Source of the DNA: Cognatiyoonia sediminum | GTDB lineage: Bacteria; Pseudomonadota; Alphaproteobacteria; Rhodobacterales; Rhodobacteraceae | Direction: 5' to 3' | DNA: 64,000 bases | Assembly (NCBI RefSeq): GCF_900129845.1 | Contig: NZ_FQXB01000001.1 | Location: 1,116,001-1,180,000, forward strand | In this document: positions 42,738 through 50,864 of the stretch, piece after piece | How the letters are laid out: each line of letters starts with the position of its first letter | How positions within the stretch are numbered: the first letter of the stretch is position 1 | Made by a program: the position numbers and the translations under genes | Notes under the pieces: model-generated | The model's input: only the letters and a program-made list of their open reading frames with translations | What the model was told of the DNA's origin: nothing | Databases searched by the model: none

Positions 42738-42764
42738 GACGAACAAAGAACGTCGAGACCGACA
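42738..42764 (-). promoter_or_regulatory. Candidate ECF42 promoter for the DGPF-sigma operon
   Basis: On the minus strand TGTCGG (42764-42759), 17 bases, then CGTC (42741-42738). This matches the ECF42 promoter pattern TGTCGA / CG[A/T]C at all but one base. Transcription would start about 115 bases before the DGPF ATG. Confidence 0.5.
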
Positions 42765-42789
42765 AACCAGCCTACAAAAAATTCGTTTT

Positions 42790-43554
42790 TTATCGCGGCG
42801 GCAGTCTCACCGCTCCATCCAATCGGATCGTTGTTCCGTTCAAGTAAGGGTTTTCGACGATCTGCGCGACCATTTGGCCAAATTCAGCAGGATCGCCCAA
42901 GCGATCAGGGAAAGGAATGTTCGCCGTGATTGCAGCGGTCGTTTCTTCCGGCAGCGCTTCCATCATCGGGGTGCGGAACAGGCCTGGTGCAATCGCCACA
43001 CAGCGTATGCCTGTTTTCGCGAACTCTCGTGCCACCGGCAAACACATCGCCGCAACGCCCCCTTTTGAGGCTGCATAAGCCGCCTGCCCCAACTGACCGT
43101 CTTGGTACGCCGCGGACGCCGTATTGATCACGACACCGCGCTCGCCAGTGTCCTCGGGGTCAAGCATTTGCATATGTCGGGCGGTGTGGGACATCACGTT
43201 ATAGGTTCCCATCAAGTTCACTCGTAAAGTTTGCTCAAAAATGTCGGTCGACATCTTCCCTTCGCGCCCAACGACGCGGGCCGCAGGTGCAATCCCTGCG
43301 CAATTTACAGCAATACGAGCAGCCGCTCCAAAATCAGACGAAACCTGATCTACTACGGCGCCAACAGCCTCCGCATTCGACACATCAACTTGATAAGACC
43401 GTCCACCAATTTCAGACGCAACAGCCGCTCCGCGCGTCTCATCATAGTCCAGAATTGCGATCTGTGCGCCCAGCCCGTTTAGATACCGCGCCGTCGCAGC
43501 GCCTAGTCCACTACCGCCACCGGTTACGATTGCAAGCTGTCCGTCAATTTTCAT
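42790..43554 (-). CDS. SDR-family dehydrogenase (3-hydroxyacyl-CoA dehydrogenase type II-like)
   Basis: A 254-residue short-chain dehydrogenase. NAD-binding TGGGSGLGAATARYL at the N-terminus, VNCAGIAPAARVVGREG, catalytic Ser-Tyr-Lys in NTASAAYQDG and AAYAASKGGV, and PGLFRTPMMEALPEE. The insert LDPEDTGERGVVINTASAAY and the VVGREG segment resemble the HSD10 type II 3-hydroxyacyl-CoA dehydrogenases. Third gene of a TetR-FAH-SDR unit (22-base gap to FAH), divergent from the molybdenum hydroxylase genes. Confidence 0.88.
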   Translation of the reverse strand: MKIDGQLAIVTGGGSGLGAATARYLNGLGAQIAILDYDETRGAAVASEIGGRSYQVDVSNAEAVGAVVDQVSSDFGAAARIAVNCAGIAPAARVVGREGKMSTDIFEQTLRVNLMGTYNVMSHTARHMQMLDPEDTGERGVVINTASAAYQDGQLGQAAYAASKGGVAAMCLPVAREFAKTGIRCVAIAPGLFRTPMMEALPEETTAAITANIPFPDRLGDPAEFGQMVAQIVENPYLNGTTIRLDGAVRLPPR

Positions 43555-43576
43555 GCTGAACCCTCATCTATTCGGG

Positions 43577-44236
43577 CTAACTTTGGATGCGTATCTCCAC
43601 AGGCTCAAGCCCCTCAATGCGACCAACCGCATGATCCCCTCGGAACAAAGGGCCGACACCAGCGGGCGTACCCGTCAAAATCACGTCGCCCGCCTGCAAC
43701 TGATAGTATTGAGACAGATCAGATAGGATTGCCGGAACATCGTGGATCATCTCCGCCAACGACGCGTCTTGCCGGATCTCCCCATTCACATGGAGCTGGA
43801 TCGACTGGGCTCCAATTGACCCTACGTCGCCTGCTTCTGTGATCGCTCCAAGAACAGCCGAATTCTCAAAATCTTTTGCGACGCTCCAAGGCTTCGCCTT
43901 TTCTTTGGCCTTGGCTTGCAAGTCCCGCCGCGTGAGGTCTAGTGAACAGCCGTAGCCGAAAATGCCATCTTCGCCATAGTAGACCGCCAACTCCATCTCA
44001 TGATGCAAATCGCTCGTCATTGAGGGAAACGGAATTTCCAAGCCACTTAACACCACTGAGGCAGGCGATTTTGTGAAATAGAAAGGCGCTGAACGGTCAA
44101 CAGTATTGCCCATTTCCGCGGCATGGGCCGCGTAGTTCCGACCTACACAAAAAATCCGGCCGACAGGGAACATTTCGGCCCTACTGACAACGGGCACCAA
44201 AGGTGTCGGCGTGGGCGGGAACACGGTAGGCGACAC
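43577..44236 (-). CDS. Fumarylacetoacetate-hydrolase family protein
   Basis: A 219-residue enzyme of the FAH superfamily, which hydrolyses C-C bonds or isomerises/decarboxylates ring-cleavage products of aromatic catabolism; maleylpyruvate or acylpyruvate hydrolase-like members share this size. Motifs: IFCVGRNYAAHAAEMGN, the metal-binding DLHHEMELAVYYG (Glu-x-Glu) and GDVILTGTPAGVGPLFRGD. It begins three bases after the TetR stop, so it is translationally linked. Confidence 0.88.
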   Translation of the reverse strand: MSPTVFPPTPTPLVPVVSRAEMFPVGRIFCVGRNYAAHAAEMGNTVDRSAPFYFTKSPASVVLSGLEIPFPSMTSDLHHEMELAVYYGEDGIFGYGCSLDLTRRDLQAKAKEKAKPWSVAKDFENSAVLGAITEAGDVGSIGAQSIQLHVNGEIRQDASLAEMIHDVPAILSDLSQYYQLQAGDVILTGTPAGVGPLFRGDHAVGRIEGLEPVEIRIQS

Positions 44237-44239
44237 GAC

Positions 44240-44800
44240 CTAAGCCTCTAACAAGGTAAGAGTGGCGATCTTTAGTGTCGCCAGTCGCTTCACCAATTGA
44301 TCGCGCGATGTCGCGTTGTATTTCGCGGACACACCCGTCGCAAAGACAAAATCCGCTAAAGTGTCTGCGCTGGTCCCCTTCTCGCCCAACACGTCACCGT
44401 AAGGTACAAACAACTCAGTCAGCGTTTCCATCCAACCTTGGTTGGCTTCATCCATCAAATCGCTGGCATGGGTGTTCACGCCTTCGATCAAATCCGCTGA
44501 GTCGGGTGAGGCGATGATCGCATCGTACCAACTTAGCGGACCAATTTGGAAGAAGGCCTCCAACTTGTCCCCTACAGACTCCGCTTCCGACCACTGCCGT
44601 TTCATTTCAGCCAGCCCAGTTGCGTGGGCATGCCGAACCGCCGCGCGTAAAACCTCTTCTTTGTTAGGAAATTTATTGTAGAGCGTTTGCCGCGATACAC
44701 CCGCAGCATCGGCCAAATCAGCCATTGTCGTTTTTTTGTACCCACCTTGCGAAATGATCGCGATGGCACATTCAACGATGATATCGTCACTCTTTCCCAT
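44240..44800 (-). CDS. TetR/AcrR-family regulator of the molybdenum-hydroxylase region
   Basis: A 186-residue regulator. Helix-turn-helix: IVECAIAIISQGGYKKTTMA then DLADAAGVSRQTLYNKFPNK. The C-terminal domain is helical (PLSWYDAIIASPDSADLIEG). The ATG at 44800 has a G-rich run (GGGGGG) just upstream; the frame extends to 45031 but would overlap the divergent gene. A perfect 14-base palindrome lies 30 bases before its start and 52 bases before the divergent 2Fe-2S gene, so it probably controls both directions. Ligand unknown. Confidence 0.92.
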   Translation of the reverse strand: MGKSDDIIVECAIAIISQGGYKKTTMADLADAAGVSRQTLYNKFPNKEEVLRAAVRHAHATGLAEMKRQWSEAESVGDKLEAFFQIGPLSWYDAIIASPDSADLIEGVNTHASDLMDEANQGWMETLTELFVPYGDVLGEKGTSADTLADFVFATGVSAKYNATSRDQLVKRLATLKIATLTLLEA

Positions 44801-44829
44801 ACCCCCCTTTTTTACAACTTGCGTTGATT

Positions 44830-44843
44830 TGTCAAATTTGACA
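44830..44843. promoter_or_regulatory. Perfect palindrome, candidate TetR operator
   Basis: TGTCAAATTTGACA in the divergent region. Its right half TTGACA (44838-44843) could serve as a -35 element for the 2Fe-2S gene with TAAAAT at 44859-44864 (15-base spacer), so binding would block transcription. Confidence 0.6.
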
Positions 44844-44894
44844 TTATGACCGCAAATGTAAAATTGTCGCGCCACGCATAACGGGGAGGATCCC

Positions 44895-45353
44895 ATGAAG
44901 CTGACTGTGAACGGAACCGAGCATGAGGTCGAAGTCGACCCGAATATGCCCCTGCTCTGGGTACTACGAGATGAAATCGGACTGACCGGCACCAAGTATG
45001 GCTGCGGTATCGCGCAGTGCGGTGCTTGCACCGTGCATGTTGACGGCCAAGCCGTCCGCTCCTGTCAGGTCGCCATTGGGGACTTGAATGGCGATGTCAC
45101 CACAATTGAAGGCATTGGCAATCCAGAAACATTGCATGCAGTGCAAGAATCCTGGGTCGAACATCAGGTCGCCCAATGCGGCTACTGCCAATCCGGTCAG
45201 ATCATGCAAGCGGCCTCTATGTTGGAATTCAACCCAGACCCAAGCGATGACGTCATCGACGCAGTCATGTCGGGAAACCTCTGCCGTTGCGGCACCTACC
45301 CACGCATCCGCGCCGCTGTGAAAACAGCCGCCGCTAAAATTCGGGAGGCATAA
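44895..45353 (+). CDS. Molybdenum hydroxylase 2Fe-2S subunit (IorA-like)
   Basis: A 152-residue electron-transfer subunit. First cluster, plant-ferredoxin type: [18 protein letters not shown] with a further Cys in AVRSCQ. Second cluster in the four-helix domain: [10 protein letters not shown] and [10 protein letters not shown]. All eight expected cysteines are present. It resembles the alpha subunit of isoquinoline 1-oxidoreductase and related aldehyde oxidases that lack an FAD subunit. No Tat signal of its own; it presumably travels with the Moco subunit. GGGGAGGA precedes the ATG. Confidence 0.92.
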   Translation: MKLTVNGTEHEVEVDPNMPLLWVLRDEIGLTGTKYGCGIAQCGACTVHVDGQAVRSCQVAIGDLNGDVTTIEGIGNPETLHAVQESWVEHQVAQCGYCQSGQIMQAASMLEFNPDPSDDVIDAVMSGNLCRCGTYPRIRAAVKTAAAKIREA

Positions 45354-45355
45354 AG

Positions 45356-47590
45356 ATGGGCATTGTATCAAGCATCACTCGCCGCACGTTCCTTATCGGG
45401 TCCAGCGCCATTGCTGGCGGTGTCGCCTTCGGCATTTTCGCAGCGCGTCAAGAACCTGAAAACCCACTCGTCGCCACGCTCGAAGAAGGCGAAGCAACAT
45501 TCAACCCTTGGGTTTTGATCGATAGCGAAAAAGTCACGCTTATCGCTCCGCATGGCGACAAAGGCCAAGGGGTTCTGTCTACCCAAGCGGCGCTGATTGC
45601 CGAAGAGATGGACCTCGACTGGGGCGACTTCGATGTCAGCTTCGGCGAACCGTCAGGAGCCTATTGGAACCGTGGTTTCGCCGAAGAAGGTGTTCCGTTT
45701 ATGTCGACAGACGACAGCCGCATGGCCGAAACCATGCGCGGTATTGTTGGGGGCATCACCAAACTTGCCCAGGTGCAAGGCACAGGTGGCTCGACCTCCA
45801 TGCCCGACAGCTACGTGAAACTGCGTGAAGCGGGTGCAATGGCGCGTGAAACGCTTAAAGCAGCCGCCAGCGCAAAAACAGGTGTTCCGGTGTCCGATCT
45901 TAAAACTGAGATTGGCAAGGTGATTTTGCCGGACGGGTCTGAGCTCAAATATACAGACCTCGCCGCAGACGCTGCTGATATCACGCCGATCAAAGATACG
46001 CCGCTACGCGATCCAAGCGAATGGAAATATCTCGGCAAGCCGATGGAGCGGCTGGACATCGTCGCAAAATCTACTGGCACTATGATGTACGGTGCAGACC
46101 TGTCGGTCGACGGCATGAAATTCGCCACTGTTTGCGTGAACCCCCGCCAAGGCGGAGAGATGCTGGGCTTTGACGCGACTGCGGCCGAAGCCTTACCCGG
46201 CGTCGAAAAGGTTTTTCCAATCACAAACGGCGTCGCCGCCGTTGCATCGAACACTTGGTACGCAATCCAAGCCGTCCGAGCTGTTGAATTTGATTGGGGC
46301 CCAGCCCCCTACCCGGCAGAGCAAGACGCCCATTGGACGGCGCTGGAAAACTCATTCGGCGAGGAAAACCTCGACAGCGAATGGCGCAATGACGGCGACG
46401 TCACAACCGTTGAAGGTGAGAAGGTCGAGGCCGAGTATCGCTCTCCCTACGTGGCCCATGCGCCGCTCGAGCCTATGAATGCCATCGTCAAAGTCACCGA
46501 TGACGGCGTTGAAATTTGGACCGGCCACCAGATGCCGATTTTCCTGACGCAACAAGTTGCGGCAGTCGCAGGTATTGAGCCGGAGCAAGTCACCTTTCAC
46601 AACCAATTCATGGGGGGCAGCTTTGGCCACCGGCTTGAGTTTGAGCATATCAAGCAGGCCGTCGAAGTCGCGATGGAAATGAAAGGGACACCGGTCAAAA
46701 TGACCTATTCCCGCGAAGAAGACTTCGCCCACGATTTCCCGCGCCATATCAGCATGGGTCGCTGCACCGGCGTTCACGCTGACGGAAAGGTAGTAGGTCT
46801 TGATGTGGCTGTTTCCTCTCCCTCAGTTCTTGCGTCACAAGGCGGTCGTCTTGGGCAGGGCTTGCCAGGGCCCGACAGCCAGATCGCAGCGGGTGCATGG
46901 AACAACCCTTACGGCTTCGACAACTACCGCATGCGGGCTTATCGCGCGCCAGAGTTGGCACCAGTCTCTTCATGGCGGGCTGTTGGCGCGAATGGCGCAG
47001 GTTTCATCTTTGACACGATCCTAGATGAGACCATCCACGCCGCAGGTGCTGACCCACTTGAAGAACGCATTCGTCTGATGGATCACGAACCGTCGCGGAT
47101 CGCACTCGAAACGGTTGGAGAGATGTCGTCATGGGGCGGCGAACTCGCCCCGAACCAAGGTCGTGGCGTAGCCTATGTCGAAAGCTTCGGTGTTCCAACG
47201 GCGCAGGTCGTTCAGGTCACGAACGATGACGGCTTCATCAAGATCGATAAGGTCTGGATCGCGCTAGACGTCGGTCGCGTACTCGACCCTGTCAATTTCG
47301 AAAACCTCGTCCAAGGTGGCGTAGTCTTTGGTTTGGGACATGCGATGAATTCGGAAATCACTTACTCCGACGGCATGGCGCTGCAAACCAACTATCACGC
47401 GCATGAAGCGATGCGGCTTTATCAAACGCCTGAAATCTTTGTGCGCGGGTTGGAGAACCAGCCGAAAATGCGCGGCGTGGGAGAACCACCTGTCCCTGTC
47501 GCCGCCCCGTCGCTTGGCAACGCGATCTTTGCGGCCACCGGCCAGCGCATTCGTGAAATGCCCTTCAACAAATACGTCGACTTCGTGTGA
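45356..47590 (+). CDS. Molybdopterin-binding subunit of xanthine-oxidase family (IorB-like), Tat-exported
   Basis: A 744-residue catalytic subunit. The N-terminus carries a twin-arginine signal (TRRTFLIGSSAIAGGVAFGI), so the enzyme is periplasmic. Moco domain signs: MERLDIVAKSTGTMMYGADL, YRSPYVAHAPLEPMNAIVKV, FHNQFMGGSFGHRLEFEHIK, AYRAPELAPVSSWRAVGANG and GVGEPPVPVAAPSLGNAIFA, in which Glu710 is the family's catalytic base. Starts three bases after the 2Fe-2S gene. Substrate (N-heterocycle or aldehyde) cannot be read from sequence. No XdhC-type maturation gene is nearby. Confidence 0.92.
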   Translation: MGIVSSITRRTFLIGSSAIAGGVAFGIFAARQEPENPLVATLEEGEATFNPWVLIDSEKVTLIAPHGDKGQGVLSTQAALIAEEMDLDWGDFDVSFGEPSGAYWNRGFAEEGVPFMSTDDSRMAETMRGIVGGITKLAQVQGTGGSTSMPDSYVKLREAGAMARETLKAAASAKTGVPVSDLKTEIGKVILPDGSELKYTDLAADAADITPIKDTPLRDPSEWKYLGKPMERLDIVAKSTGTMMYGADLSVDGMKFATVCVNPRQGGEMLGFDATAAEALPGVEKVFPITNGVAAVASNTWYAIQAVRAVEFDWGPAPYPAEQDAHWTALENSFGEENLDSEWRNDGDVTTVEGEKVEAEYRSPYVAHAPLEPMNAIVKVTDDGVEIWTGHQMPIFLTQQVAAVAGIEPEQVTFHNQFMGGSFGHRLEFEHIKQAVEVAMEMKGTPVKMTYSREEDFAHDFPRHISMGRCTGVHADGKVVGLDVAVSSPSVLASQGGRLGQGLPGPDSQIAAGAWNNPYGFDNYRMRAYRAPELAPVSSWRAVGANGAGFIFDTILDETIHAAGADPLEERIRLMDHEPSRIALETVGEMSSWGGELAPNQGRGVAYVESFGVPTAQVVQVTNDDGFIKIDKVWIALDVGRVLDPVNFENLVQGGVVFGLGHAMNSEITYSDGMALQTNYHAHEAMRLYQTPEIFVRGLENQPKMRGVGEPPVPVAAPSLGNAIFAATGQRIREMPFNKYVDFV

Positions 47591-47597
47591 GGCAGCA

Positions 47598-48212
47598 ATG
47601 AAATACTTAATGATCCTCGCCGCCTCGCTGATCGGCACCCAAGCCTTTGCAGCAGGCGAAACGGTCGAAATCAATCCTCCTGCTGAAGGCAGTATTTCGA
47701 CCGAAGACGCACTCGCTGCTTGGGACCGCATCTATGAGGTCGCGTCTCACCCACGGTGTTCAAACTGCCACGTTGGCCCGTCGAACTTGCCGATGTGGTC
47801 TGGCCCGAGCTACGGCAAAGCCCGCCCGCACGGCATGAACATCAACGCAGGTGAAAGCCGCGTTGGTGCTGAGTTCGTCCAGTGCAGCACCTGCCACGCT
47901 TATCGCGAAATCGCCACCGGCGACCGCTTAGAGCATAGCGCGCCACAGGTGGCAATGGATTGGCGACTGGCGCCTGTTGAGGCGGAATGGTTCGGCAAAT
48001 CCTCTGTCGAGGTCTGCAACCAATTGCGCAATCCGGAGCTAAACGGTGATCGCGACTATTTGGCCATTGCGTCGCACCTTGACCACGACCTGATCCTGCA
48101 TTGGGCATGGAATCCGGGCGCAGGCCGCGAGCCTGCACCTTACAGCTTGCAAGAACACGTCAACGACGTGCTCGCATGGGGCGTAGGCGGCATGCCTTGC
48201 GCGAACGACTAA
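47598..48212 (+). CDS. Periplasmic diheme-type cytochrome c of the molybdenum-hydroxylase operon
   Basis: A 204-residue protein with a signal peptide (MKYLMILAASLIGTQAFAAG) and two CxxCH heme sites, CSNCHVG at about residue 56 and CSTCHAY at about 95. Histidine and methionine residues nearby (PMWSGPSYGK, RPHGMN) could be distal ligands. It starts eight bases after the Moco subunit and should carry electrons from the 2Fe-2S subunit to the respiratory chain, replacing an FAD subunit. Related proteins are labelled isoquinoline 1-oxidoreductase subunit. The frame opens at 47403, but the ATG at 47598 is right because of the signal peptide. Confidence 0.85.
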   Translation: MKYLMILAASLIGTQAFAAGETVEINPPAEGSISTEDALAAWDRIYEVASHPRCSNCHVGPSNLPMWSGPSYGKARPHGMNINAGESRVGAEFVQCSTCHAYREIATGDRLEHSAPQVAMDWRLAPVEAEWFGKSSVEVCNQLRNPELNGDRDYLAIASHLDHDLILHWAWNPGAGREPAPYSLQEHVNDVLAWGVGGMPCAND

Positions 48213-48224
48213 AGGAGAGACGAT

Positions 48225-48563
48225 ATGGGATCTTTCGGAACACTGAAAATGGGCGGACAATTCGTGATCTTGTCAGGGATCATGCACTTTGTCGCCGCCA
48301 TCTTTGGCGACACGTTGCTGATGGCGAGTATTGGCGTGCTTTATCTTTTGATGGGCATGGGGCTCACACGGGGAATGCGCTGGCTTGGCTACTTTGCCTT
48401 CCTATTCATGATTTTCGGCAGCATGCTGGCCTACGGATTTCTCTATGCGACCCCTGTGCCGCAATGGGCGACCATAACAATCATTGTGCTTGATCTTTTG
48501 GCTGCGCTGAACCTCTTCATCGCGATCTGGAAGGCGCCGGTTCCTAAGGCTCCAGCCGCCTAA
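48225..48563 (+). CDS. Small four-helix membrane protein
   Basis: A 112-residue protein with four predicted transmembrane helices (GGQFVILSGIMHFVAAIFGD, LLMASIGVLYLLMGMGL, WLGYFAFLFMIFGSMLAYGF, ATITIIVLDLLAALNLFIAI) and a short proline-rich tail. AAAGGAGAGA precedes the ATG, 12 bases after the cytochrome gene, so it is the last gene of the molybdenum-hydroxylase operon. It may anchor the cytochrome or enzyme; that is inference. It overlaps the convergent arsJ end by 20 bases. Confidence 0.75.
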   Translation: MGSFGTLKMGGQFVILSGIMHFVAAIFGDTLLMASIGVLYLLMGMGLTRGMRWLGYFAFLFMIFGSMLAYGFLYATPVPQWATITIIVLDLLAALNLFIAIWKAPVPKAPAA

Positions 48564-49788
48564 TACACAGCCAGCTGGCGGCGATCATCGCCGCCGCTGT
48601 CGCAAGGCAGAGCGCAAGACCGCCGATCTGGTAGCTCAGGCCAGACGCAACGGTCCCAACCAAGCGCCCTGCTGCATTGGCCATATAGTAAAATCCTACG
48701 TCCATCGTCACGCGCTCTTTGTCGGTAAAGGCGAGGATCAAATAGGAATGCAGGGCGGAGTTCACCGCAAAGATCGCACCAAAGACCAAAAGGCCAAAAA
48801 CGATCAAAGTGGTCAGACCTGTTGACGGTCCATCTGTCAGCAGAACTGCGGCGGTCAAAACCAGCGGCGCAATGATCAAAATCCCCACCCAGAACGACGA
48901 CGCGGATACTAAATCGCCTCTTGAGCGTTTATCGGCACGCAAAACCTTCGGTGCGCTCGCCTGCACAGCACCGTAAAGGATCACCCAAATCGCCATGAAG
49001 ATCCCAATCATGAAGAATGCCGCGCGTTGCCCTTCTGGCGTGCCGTCAGACAGCACCGAGTAGAAATAGATCGGGATACCCACCACAAACCAAACGTCGC
49101 GCGCACCAAACAGAAACAGTCGGGCGGCACTCAGCCAGTTGATGTTGCGGTTCTTTGAAAACACCTCTTTGAATTTGGCGTCCTTGCGCCCTTGAGGCAG
49201 CCCTGCCGGCATCTTCCAGAGAATGGCAACCAAGATCACCGCCAGCATCGCCGCCATGCCCAGAACCGATGGCACAAACCCAAACAAAGCGAGCGATCCA
49301 GCGCCGACCAAGAACCCGAAACCTTTAACCGCGTTCTTCGACCCCGTCAGCACCGCAACCCAGCGAAAGAGGCTACCACCCTCTTCTGGTGCCAGCACTT
49401 TCACAGCGCTTTTCGAACTCATCTTGGCGAGGTCTTTGGCCACCCCAGACGCGCCCTGCACCGCCATCACGAAGACCACGGATGCGGTCACGGACCAACT
49501 CGGATCCAACTGTGCCAAAGCCACAAGTGCTGCGATCTGGATCGCCAAACCTGCGTAGAGCGTAGAGGTCAGCCCAAACCGCGCCGCGATCCATCCAGCG
49601 GACAAGTTCGTCACGACACCGGCGATTTCATACAGCACGAACAGATAGGCCAGTTGCACTGGCGAGAAGCCCAGTGTGTTGAAGTGCAACAGCACCAACA
49701 TCCGTAAAGCCCCATCGGTGAGCATAAATGCCCAATAGGCCGCCGTGACAGCGACATAGGCCGCAAATCCGTCAGGTCTTTGGCTCAC
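48544..49788 (-). CDS. arsJ: Organoarsenical efflux MFS transporter ArsJ
   Basis: A 414-residue major-facilitator protein that exports 1-arseno-3-phosphoglycerate. Recognised by its opening [20 protein letters not shown] with [20 protein letters not shown], the segment [20 protein letters not shown] and [20 protein letters not shown]. About 12 membrane helices. The start is set at GTG 49788, whose last bases overlap the GAPDH stop (GTGA); a longer frame to 49857 runs into that gene. The GAPDH partner forms the arseno-compound, which breaks down to arsenate outside the cell. Confidence 0.93.
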   Translation of the reverse strand: MSQRPDGFAAYVAVTAAYWAFMLTDGALRMLVLLHFNTLGFSPVQLAYLFVLYEIAGVVTNLSAGWIAARFGLTSTLYAGLAIQIAALVALAQLDPSWSVTASVVFVMAVQGASGVAKDLAKMSSKSAVKVLAPEEGGSLFRWVAVLTGSKNAVKGFGFLVGAGSLALFGFVPSVLGMAAMLAVILVAILWKMPAGLPQGRKDAKFKEVFSKNRNINWLSAARLFLFGARDVWFVVGIPIYFYSVLSDGTPEGQRAAFFMIGIFMAIWVILYGAVQASAPKVLRADKRSRGDLVSASSFWVGILIIAPLVLTAAVLLTDGPSTGLTTLIVFGLLVFGAIFAVNSALHSYLILAFTDKERVTMDVGFYYMANAAGRLVGTVASGLSYQIGGLALCLATAAAMIAASWLCIRRLEP

Positions 49789-50783
49789 AGACCGTCGCCC
49801 ACCATCCGCGCCACGTCGATCAAACGGTGCGCATAGCCCCATTCGTTGTCGTACCACGCATAGATTTTGACCTGCGTGCCATTCACCACCATCGTTGACG
49901 GTGCATCAACGATCGAAGAGCGCGGGTCGTTGGTATAATCGGTGCTCACCAAGGGCCGCGTTTCATAACCGAGGATATCTTTGAGTTCTCCATCAGCGGC
50001 AGCTTCAAACAAAGCGTTTACTTCTTCTACTGTGGTCTCGCGCTCCACTTCGAACACACAATCTGTCAAGGAGGCGTTCAACAATGGCACCCGCACCGCA
50101 TGGCCGTTCAATTTGCCGGTCAGCTCTGGATAGATCAGCGTGATCGCTGTGGCCGACCCTGTTGTGGTCGGGATCAGAGAATTCAATGCAGAACGTGCAC
50201 GGCGCAAATCCTTTGCCGGACGGTCCACGATGGTCTGCGTATTCGTCACATCATGGATCGTGGTGATCGACCCGTGTTTGATCCCAAGCCCTTCATGGAT
50301 GACCTTTACAACCGGCGCCAAGCAATTCGTCGTGCAACTCGCAGCCGTCACGATTTGATGCACCGCCGGGTCATAAACGTCGTTGTTCACCCCATAGACG
50401 ATATTCGCCGTTGGCCCATCTTTCACGGGCGCAGACACGACAACCTTTTTGACGCCTGCCGCGAAATAGGGCGCAACCTTCGCCTTTGTCTTGAACGCAC
50501 CGGTGCAGTCGATCAAAATGTCGACTCCGTCCAATGGCAACTCTTCAATCTTCCGCGTCGACAGCGCCGGAATGGTCACGCCATCGATGGTTATGCTGTC
50601 CTCTGTTGCCGCAAAATCCGCGTCCCACCGCCCGTGTACCGTGTCGAATTCCAACAGATGCGCGTGCATCGCCGGATCACCCACCGCATCATTGACAAAG
50701 GCAATCTCGGCCCCGCTGTCCAACAGCGGTTTCAACGCGAGTTTTCCGATACGTCCTAGCCCGTTGAGCGCGTAAACAGTCAT
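49785..50783 (-). CDS. ArsJ-associated glyceraldehyde-3-phosphate dehydrogenase
   Basis: A 332-residue GAPDH. Rossmann start [20 protein letters not shown], catalytic Cys in [20 protein letters not shown], the partner His in the [17 protein letters not shown] region, and C-terminal [20 protein letters not shown]. With arsenate in place of phosphate it yields 1-arseno-3-phosphoglycerate, the ArsJ substrate. The N-terminal LNGLGRIGK (instead of INGFGRIGR) is typical of this arsenic-linked subgroup rather than the glycolytic enzyme. Translationally coupled to arsJ. Confidence 0.92.
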   Translation of the reverse strand: MTVYALNGLGRIGKLALKPLLDSGAEIAFVNDAVGDPAMHAHLLEFDTVHGRWDADFAATEDSITIDGVTIPALSTRKIEELPLDGVDILIDCTGAFKTKAKVAPYFAAGVKKVVVSAPVKDGPTANIVYGVNNDVYDPAVHQIVTAASCTTNCLAPVVKVIHEGLGIKHGSITTIHDVTNTQTIVDRPAKDLRRARSALNSLIPTTTGSATAITLIYPELTGKLNGHAVRVPLLNASLTDCVFEVERETTVEEVNALFEAAADGELKDILGYETRPLVSTDYTNDPRSSIVDAPSTMVVNGTQVKIYAWYDNEWGYAHRLIDVARMVGDGL

Positions 50784-50864
50784 GTCAGGGGGTCCTTCAA
50801 AAGCAGCAATCTTCGTCTTGCGCGTAAGACGATTTTGTAACGGTTTTGCGACAGTGGCATGAGC

